Origin: an uncultured bacterium | GTDB lineage: Bacteria; Spirochaetota; Brevinematia; DTOW01 | NCBI GenBank assembly: GCA_937928175.1 | Contig: CALFVP010000149.1 | Location: forward strand, 1-10,103 | Reading direction: 5' to 3' | DNA: 10,103 nucleotides | Part shown: piece by piece, positions 5,327 through 10,103 of the stretch | Layout of the letters: every line of letters begins with the position of its first letter | Position numbering within the stretch: the stretch's first letter is position 1 | Program-made: the position numbers and the translations under genes | Notes under the pieces: generated by a model | Seen by the model: only the letters and a program-made list of their open reading frames with translations | Databases searched by the model: none | What the model was told of the DNA's origin: nothing

Positions 5327-7376
5327 GGTATTCTATTCTTGAATGGTATATGTAGATTATTGTATCCTTGAGTGCTTTTATTATTTTGTTTATATCTTTT
5401 AATGTCAGATCACTTTCAGATAAATCTTCGGATAGTATTAAACTAAAAATGGTGTTTTCAATTTCACTTTGTATACTTTCGTGCGTCATTTTGCGGTTGG
5501 ATACCAATGATCTTATTTTTGCTTCAATCTTATCACATATGAAAACTATTGTTGATTCTCTTGATGTTGGTAAATTAGTTGAGTATCTAAAGAAATTTAT
5601 ATCCACGTTGTAACCTTCTTTTTTAGCTTCATTGTAAAAGTATGATATTACGCTTTTACCGTGGTGTTCGTATATTATTTTCTCTATTTCTATGGGTAAT
5701 CTGTTTTTTATTGCTATTTCTCTACCCTTTATCGGGTGTTTTTTTATTATTTCCGTGTACTCTAGAGGATTAACGTTTTCTTTTGTTTTGCCTTCTATGT
5801 TTTCTGTAAAGTAGTTGGCGTTTTCTGTTTTACCTATATCATGGTATAACGCTCCTACTTTTGCTAGTAGTGAGTTTGCTCCTATTGCTTCTGCTGCTGC
5901 TTCCGATAATACGCTAACGTTAAGTGAGTGATAATAAGTACCAGGTGCTTTTTCTAAAAGCTCTCTTAGCAAAGGATTATCAAGTGAGGATAACTCGTAA
6001 AGCATAAACGGTGTTGCTATTCTAAAAAAGTATTCATATGCCGGTAAAACCAAAAATACTACTAGTAAGTTTAAGAAGGTGTTTACAAATGAGATTGTGA
6101 ATATGCTTAAAACTCCATCTATACTTGTATGTTCTATGTAGTGTAAGATGACGTAAACCGCAAAACTTAAAAGTAATAAAGCTGCAAACATTATTATGAA
6201 ATCTGATCTCTTTTTTATTCTGTATGCCATTACAGAAATAATTAGTACCAAAATTAACCAGTTAATTATTAATAGGTAACTTTGACTTATAATTAAGAAC
6301 AAAAGTAGTATGTAGTAAGTACCAATTACTAACGTAGATTTTCTTCCAGATGCTATACTGTTAAGTATTAGAAATGATGGTAAAAGTGATGTAATTATAG
6401 TATTGTCTCCTAAACTATCTTTTAATAATAGTTGTATATACAAAGATGCCAAAAGAAAAGATGTATTTATTGTAAGAATGTTTTTATTCCTTATGTTCTT
6501 GAAAACTGATAAAGCAAGAATAGAAAATAAAGCCAACAAGATTAGTATTACCTCAAGAAGTAAAGTTTTTGTGAGTAACTTTGATTGAACCTCTCCGTAA
6601 TATGTGTTTATAAATTTTATGTCTTCTTTGCTAATTATTTTTCCTTTTTTTATGATTTCATCACCTTTTTTAATATCTACTTTCAATGGTATCTTTTTTG
6701 ATCTTATGTACTCTTTAAACTTGTTTTCTTGCAATTGTTCGTCAAATACTGTGTTGGGTAATATTGTATTTACTAATACGTAGACTAAAGCATCTTTAAG
6801 GGATGGTAAAACGAATTTCCCAACTACTAAGTTTATTGCATTGTATAAACTTTCAATATCTTTAACTGGATAAAAAATTATGTATTTAGGGTAGTAAAGG
6901 TTAGTGTTAAACACTACTATAACGTTAGATGAATCTATGGATATTTTATTGCTTTCTATTACTATTGTTTCTGATAGAATCCTTGAGAGTAAGTTTGTTA
7001 TTATTTGTTTTGGTAATTTTAATAGTATTTTTATTTCTGGGGGGACATTGTTTTCTTTGCTAAGAGAATCTATAAACTTGGTGATTCTTTCGACTTCTTC
7101 GGGTACTGAAATTTTTCTTTTAAGTATTAGGGGAAATAACTTTCTTTCGTACTCTATGCTGTAGACGTTATGTATTTGTGTATCTATTTGTGATAATATG
7201 GGGATTTGTAGAATTTCGCCTTCTTTTATAGATGATAAAGTTGTTTTAAACTTTTCAATTTCTTGAAAATAGGAAATGAATGGTATAGGTAGTACTATTA
7301 CAATTATTATAACAAGTAAGAATTTGTAATTCTTTATCTCTTTTTTTACTTTTTGGAAAAAATTAGGTTCAGACAT
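5319..7376 (-). CDS. pgpH: 7TM-HD phosphodiesterase, PgpH-like (probable cyclic-di-AMP hydrolase)
   Basis: Membrane-bound HD-domain phosphohydrolase of the 7TMR-HD family; characterised members (PgpH) cleave cyclic-di-AMP to pApA. The 685 residues run as: N-terminal helix 17-37, extracytoplasmic 7TMR-HDED-type domain about 38-268, seven membrane segments about 270-445, cytoplasmic HD domain 465-685. Family signature APGTYYHSLNVSVLSEAAAEAIGAN (from residue 477) and GALYHDIGK (508-516) are present. All expected metal ligands are visible: His483, His512/Asp513, His547, His571/His572 and Asp615. HHG is followed by Lys rather than the usual Thr, and the loop before His547 is shorter than in PgpH. 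The start ATG lies 3 bp after the murC stop without a clear Shine-Dalgarno site, suggesting translational coupling. The usual neighbours phoH and ybeY are absent. The last 8 bp overlap the end of the opposing gene. The fold is certain; the substrate follows from family knowledge. Confidence 0.92.
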   Translation of the reverse strand: MSEPNFFQKVKKEIKNYKFLLVIIIVIVLPIPFISYFQEIEKFKTTLSSIKEGEILQIPILSQIDTQIHNVYSIEYERKLFPLILKRKISVPEEVERITKFIDSLSKENNVPPEIKILLKLPKQIITNLLSRILSETIVIESNKISIDSSNVIVVFNTNLYYPKYIIFYPVKDIESLYNAINLVVGKFVLPSLKDALVYVLVNTILPNTVFDEQLQENKFKEYIRSKKIPLKVDIKKGDEIIKKGKIISKEDIKFINTYYGEVQSKLLTKTLLLEVILILLALFSILALSVFKNIRNKNILTINTSFLLASLYIQLLLKDSLGDNTIITSLLPSFLILNSIASGRKSTLVIGTYYILLLFLIISQSYLLIINWLILVLIISVMAYRIKKRSDFIIMFAALLLLSFAVYVILHYIEHTSIDGVLSIFTISFVNTFLNLLVVFLVLPAYEYFFRIATPFMLYELSSLDNPLLRELLEKAPGTYYHSLNVSVLSEAAAEAIGANSLLAKVGALYHDIGKTENANYFTENIEGKTKENVNPLEYTEIIKKHPIKGREIAIKNRLPIEIEKIIYEHHGKSVISYFYNEAKKEGYNVDINFFRYSTNLPTSRESTIVFICDKIEAKIRSLVSNRKMTHESIQSEIENTIFSLILSEDLSESDLTLKDINKIIKALKDTIIYIYHSRIEYPK

Positions 7377-7379
7377 AGA

Positions 7380-8744
7380 TTATACTTTTTCTAGAAGCTG
7401 GGAAAAAATTTTGTTTACATCTCCTGCTCCTAGTAATACTACTACTGAATCTTGGGTTATTAATGATGAGACTAAGTTTGCAGCTTCTTCTTTGCTTTTA
7501 GCAAAGAAAATGTCGTTTGTTCTTCCCATTTTAATTATTTCTTCTACTATCATTTTAGCAGAAAATCCTTCTATTTTTTGTTCCCTTGCTCCGTAAACTT
7601 CGGTTACTACTATTTTGTCTGCTATGTTTAGTGCTAGAGCAAAGTCTCTGTAAAGGTAATAAGTTCTTGACCAAAGGTGTGGTTGGAATACCACAATAAC
7701 TTCTTTTTTCCCTAAGTTTTTAGCTGATGTTAAGGTGGCTTTTATTTCTGAAGGATGGTGCCCATAATCATCTATTATAGTTATTCTTTCATTTTCGTAC
7801 TTAACTTCAAACCTTCTTTCTGCATTTTTGAAACTTTTCAGGCTCTCTGATACTAGGTTAGGATCTATTCCAAGAGATATTGCTACACCGAATGCAGCTA
7901 AAGAATTGTATACGTTATGTATACCTGGAATACTTATGGATGCTGTGGCAATAAAGTTACCTTTAAAGTAAATATCAAACTCTGTTGTTTTGCTTTTAAG
8001 TTTTATTTTATCGGCAATTATGTCGTTACCTTCTCTTATTCCGTAGGTTATACATCCAATTCTACCAGATTCTGAAAGTGATTTTAGTACATTAGGGTCA
8101 TCTCCGTTTAGTATTACAGTACCTTCTTCTTTGACGTTGTTTATGTAAGTTGCAAAAGCTTTTATTATATTGTTCATATCTTTATAGTACTCTGCTATGT
8201 GATCATTGTCCACACTTGTTACTACTCCTATGTTTGGGTTAAAGTGTAGAAAACTTCCGAATGCTTCACAAGCTTCATAAACAAAGTATTTACTGTTGCC
8301 TACTCTAGCGTTTCCTCCTATGTAAGGTAAGTTACCACCGTTCGATACAGTTGGATCAAATCCTGCATCTAAAAGAATTTTTGATACCATTGAGGTTGTT
8401 GTAGTTTTGCCATGTGTTCCAGATATACCTATCGAAAAATAGTCTTTTTCTATCCTTGCAAGTAGTTCTGCCCTTGATATGACTTCTATCCCTTTCCTTC
8501 TAGCTTCTAAGATCTCAGGGTTATCGTCACTTACAGCATTCGTGTATACTACTAAATTAATATCGTTTGTTATATTTTCTTTTCTGTGTCCGATTAGTAC
8601 TTTTATACCGATCTTTTCAATCTCTTCGGTTTTTTCGCTTTTTTGTCTATCTGATCCTATAACTTGAACCCCTTTTGATTTTAATATAAGTGCTAACCCA
8701 CTCATTCCAATTCCGCCTATCCCAACAAAAAATACCTTTTTCAT
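7380..8744 (-). CDS. murC: UDP-N-acetylmuramate--L-alanine ligase
   Basis: Cytoplasmic ATP-dependent ligase that adds the first residue, L-alanine, to UDP-MurNAc in peptidoglycan precursor synthesis. At 454 residues it has the normal Mur-ligase length. Domain 1 opens with the UDP-binding GIGGIGMSGLA (8-18). The central ATPase domain has the P-loop GISGTHGKTTTT (106-117), EACEAFGSFLHFNP (157-170) and DNDHIAEYY (179-187). Then come NGDDPN (213-218) and PGIHNVYN (273-280). Domain 3 holds DDYGHHPSEI (325-334) and FQPHLWSRT (353-361). These last two motifs identify MurC rather than MurD/E/F. The common MurC motif EADESDGSF reads EACEAFGSF here, a variation I believe also occurs in some deep-branching bacteria. 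ATG 8744 is preceded by GGGAG and an extended -10 promoter. murC is the first gene of a two-gene unit with the pgpH-like gene. Confidence 0.97.
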   Translation of the reverse strand: MKKVFFVGIGGIGMSGLALILKSKGVQVIGSDRQKSEKTEEIEKIGIKVLIGHRKENITNDINLVVYTNAVSDDNPEILEARRKGIEVISRAELLARIEKDYFSIGISGTHGKTTTTSMVSKILLDAGFDPTVSNGGNLPYIGGNARVGNSKYFVYEACEAFGSFLHFNPNIGVVTSVDNDHIAEYYKDMNNIIKAFATYINNVKEEGTVILNGDDPNVLKSLSESGRIGCITYGIREGNDIIADKIKLKSKTTEFDIYFKGNFIATASISIPGIHNVYNSLAAFGVAISLGIDPNLVSESLKSFKNAERRFEVKYENERITIIDDYGHHPSEIKATLTSAKNLGKKEVIVVFQPHLWSRTYYLYRDFALALNIADKIVVTEVYGAREQKIEGFSAKMIVEEIIKMGRTNDIFFAKSKEEAANLVSSLITQDSVVVLLGAGDVNKIFSQLLEKV

Positions 8745-8747
8745 AAA

Positions 8748-8752
8748 CTCCC
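8748..8752 (-). promoter_or_regulatory. Shine-Dalgarno site of murC
   Basis: Read on the minus strand this is GGGAG, 3 nt before the ATG by this core, within TGGGAGTTT. It supports the start at 8744. Confidence 0.6.
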
Positions 8753-8773
8753 ACAGTAAAATTATCGTTTTAA

Positions 8774-8795
8774 AAATTATAACATATTATAATTT
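8774..8795. repeat. Perfect 9-bp inverted repeat with a 4-bp centre, carrying TATAAT on both strands
   Basis: AAATTATAA (8774-8782) and TTATAATTT (8787-8795) are exact reverse complements around CATA. The repeat puts a TATAAT on the plus strand (8788-8793, towards purH) and one on the minus strand (8781-8776, towards murC). It may be a symmetric divergent promoter core or an operator; being all A/T outside the centre, it is unlikely to be a useful RNA hairpin. Confidence 0.5.
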
Positions 8796-8815
8796 ATTAA
8801 GAAAATGAAAAACAA
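8776..8815 (-). promoter_or_regulatory. Promoter region of murC-pgpH
   Basis: On the minus strand an extended -10 element TGTTATAAT occupies 8784-8776, giving a start near 8769 and a leader of about 25 nt that includes the murC ribosome-binding site. A second TATAAT at 8791-8786 is preceded, at 18 bp, by TTGTTT (8815-8810) as a weak -35. Either could be used; the extended -10 is the better pattern. Confidence 0.55.
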
Positions 8816-8854
8816 TATAGCAAATGTCTTTAGAAAGTTGTTTATGTTATCCTA

Positions 8855-8860
8855 TAAAAT
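8855..8860 (+). promoter_or_regulatory. Candidate -10 box very close to the purH start
   Basis: TAAAAT ends 6 bp before the purH ATG, with no Shine-Dalgarno sequence between. Transcription from it would begin at or next to the ATG, giving a leaderless message. There is no convincing -35. An alternative plus-strand start is the TATAAT at 8788-8793, which would leave a leader of about 65 nt. Confidence 0.3.
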
Positions 8861-8866
8861 AAGTAC

Positions 8867-10103
8867 ATGAAAAATGGTAAGTATGCTATAGTTAGTGTTT
8901 ACGATAAAGAAGGAATAATTGAATTCTGTAAAGAACTTAACTTTTTGGGGTACTATATTATCTCGACTTCTGGAACTTACAAATTTTTGAAGGAAAACGG
9001 TATAAGAAGTATTGAAGTATCAAGTATTACAAATTTTCCAGAAATTCTAGATGGTAGAGTCAAAACTTTACATCCTTTAATACATGGAGGAATACTATAC
9101 AGAGAGTCTTATCATAAGGATGAAATTTCATATTACGGAATTCCAAATATAGATATAGTTGTTGTTAACTTGTACCCATTTGAAAAAACGGTATTGGAAA
9201 CGAATGATATTGAAAAAATTGTAGAAAACATTGATATAGGTGGTCCTACATTACTTAGAGCAGCAGCTAAGAATTTTGAACGTGTTATAGCTATAGTTGA
9301 TAAAAACGATTATAACTTTGTTTTGGAAACATTGAAAAGTGGTAATAATACTCTTGAGTTTAGGTTAAATCTTGCTACAAAAGTTTTTAATTACATAGCT
9401 AATTACGATGCTATTATATCTTCGTTTTTTAATAGGTATACTTCTACTAAGTTTCCAAGTGAAACAGCAATACCTTTGAGGAAATTTTCAGATTTAAGGT
9501 ATGGGGAGAATCCACATCAATCTGCTTCTTTGTATGTAATACCACTTATAGATAGTGAAGGATTAGGTAAAATAAATGTTTTAGGTGGTAAAGAACTTTC
9601 TTACAATAATATTCTTGATATAGATGTTTCTATTGACATCCTTAGAAATTTTGCTAATAAAAACTTTTGTTGTATTATAAAACACAATAATCCTTCTGGT
9701 GCTGGTGTAGGTGATACTCTTTTGGATGCTTACGTAAAAGCTTTGAATTGTGATTCTATTTCGGCGTTTGGGGGTATTGTTGGTTTTTCTCAAAAGGTCT
9801 CCAAGGTAGTTGCCGAAGAGATTGTGAAAAATTTTTATGAAGTTATTATCGCTCCAGATTACGAAGAGTCTGCTGTTGAGATTCTAAGAACTAAAAAAAA
9901 TCTAAGGATAGTAAAGGTAAATTTACTACCTACTTATCAAGAATCGTTTGATATAAGGGGAGTAAATGGTGGATTACTGCTACAAGATAAAGATTTGTCA
10001 TCTGAAGATATAGTTAACTGTCAAGTTGTTAGTAATAGGAAACCAGAAGGTAAAGAGATTGAAGATTTGCAATTTGCTTGGGATATAGTCAAATTCGTTA
10101 AAT
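8867..10103 (+). CDS. purH: Bifunctional AICAR transformylase/IMP cyclohydrolase, 3' end outside window
   Basis: Cytoplasmic enzyme for the last two steps of de novo purine synthesis: formyl transfer from 10-formyl-THF to AICAR, then ring closure to IMP. The frame stays open for 412 codons to the window end, about four fifths of the usual 500 or so residues. The N-terminal IMP cyclohydrolase (MGS-like) domain shows SVYDKEGIIEF, STSGTYKFL, LDGRVKTLHPLIHGGIL, VVVNLYPFEKTV and IDIGGPTLLRAAAKN. The transformylase domain begins with LRYGENPHQSA and has GKELSYNN, the catalytic IKHNNPSGAG (Lys-His pair), SISAFGGIVGF and IIAPDYEESAVEIL. It ends in DLQFAWDIVKFVK, just before the conserved SNAI segment expected next. 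ATG 8867 was chosen because the family starts a few residues before the SVxDK motif; no ribosome-binding site is seen. It is divergent from murC across 122 bp. Confidence 0.97.
   Translation, partial: MKNGKYAIVSVYDKEGIIEFCKELNFLGYYIISTSGTYKFLKENGIRSIEVSSITNFPEILDGRVKTLHPLIHGGILYRESYHKDEISYYGIPNIDIVVVNLYPFEKTVLETNDIEKIVENIDIGGPTLLRAAAKNFERVIAIVDKNDYNFVLETLKSGNNTLEFRLNLATKVFNYIANYDAIISSFFNRYTSTKFPSETAIPLRKFSDLRYGENPHQSASLYVIPLIDSEGLGKINVLGGKELSYNNILDIDVSIDILRNFANKNFCCIIKHNNPSGAGVGDTLLDAYVKALNCDSISAFGGIVGFSQKVSKVVAEEIVKNFYEVIIAPDYEESAVEILRTKKNLRIVKVNLLPTYQESFDIRGVNGGLLLQDKDLSSEDIVNCQVVSNRKPEGKEIEDLQFAWDIVKFVK

Noticed and set aside
5368..7164. Plus-strand open frames at 5368-5613, 6403-6588 and 6904-7164
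   Set aside because: All are inside the PgpH-like gene on the other strand and resemble reverse-read membrane segments.
8745..8866. Riboswitch or small RNA in the murC-purH gap, given purine riboswitches near purine genes
   Set aside because: The gap is only 122 bp, nearly pure A/T, and lacks conserved aptamer pairing or a hairpin; promoter elements explain it better.
9581..9793. Minus-strand open frame inside purH
   Set aside because: It is antisense to the conserved transformylase core and has no supporting features.
1..10103. Insertion sequences, integrases, tRNA-linked attachment sites or CRISPR repeats
   Set aside because: No transposase or integrase motif, regularly spaced repeat or tRNA-like sequence was found on either strand.

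Overview
This is a bacterial chromosomal window, strongly A+T-rich and densely packed, with seven complete or nearly complete genes plus two genes cut by the window edges. There are no mobile elements, tRNA/rRNA genes or CRISPR arrays that I can see. Codon choice leans heavily to AGA/AGG for arginine and ATA for isoleucine, with CGN almost absent. That is expected for a low-GC genome and also fits a thermophile. The gene set (EF-Ts, PntB, MurC, a PgpH-type HD protein, PurH) shows a peptidoglycan-making bacterium. I cannot fix the phylum from sequence alone; a low-GC thermophilic or spirochaete-like lineage is a guess.

Region 1 (1-5326, + strand) reads as a colinear run. It holds the 3' end of pntB (membrane NAD(P) transhydrogenase beta subunit), tsf (elongation factor Ts), a compact GH13 alpha-amylase-family protein, a two-TM sensor-shaped protein without an effector domain, and an iron-alcohol-dehydrogenase-fold protein. 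That last protein has lost all its metal-binding histidines and most of its cofactor motifs. tsf has its own candidate -10 element and a strong Shine-Dalgarno site. The two-TM gene has its own promoter-like element very close to its ATG.

Region 2 (5319-8744, - strand) is a two-gene unit, murC followed after 3 bp by a pgpH-like 7TM-HD phosphodiesterase gene. It joins peptidoglycan precursor synthesis to probable cyclic-di-AMP breakdown. Its 3' end overlaps the 3' end of the dehydrogenase-like gene by 8 bp, so two convergent transcription units meet with no spacer or visible terminator.

Region 3 (8745-10103) is a 122-bp divergent intergenic region containing a perfect A/T inverted repeat that places a TATAAT box on both strands. 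It is followed by purH (de novo purine synthesis, last two steps), which runs off the window end.

The most unusual content is the probable pseudoenzyme of the iron-ADH family at 4160-5326 and its immediate partnership with the uncharacterised two-TM protein upstream.
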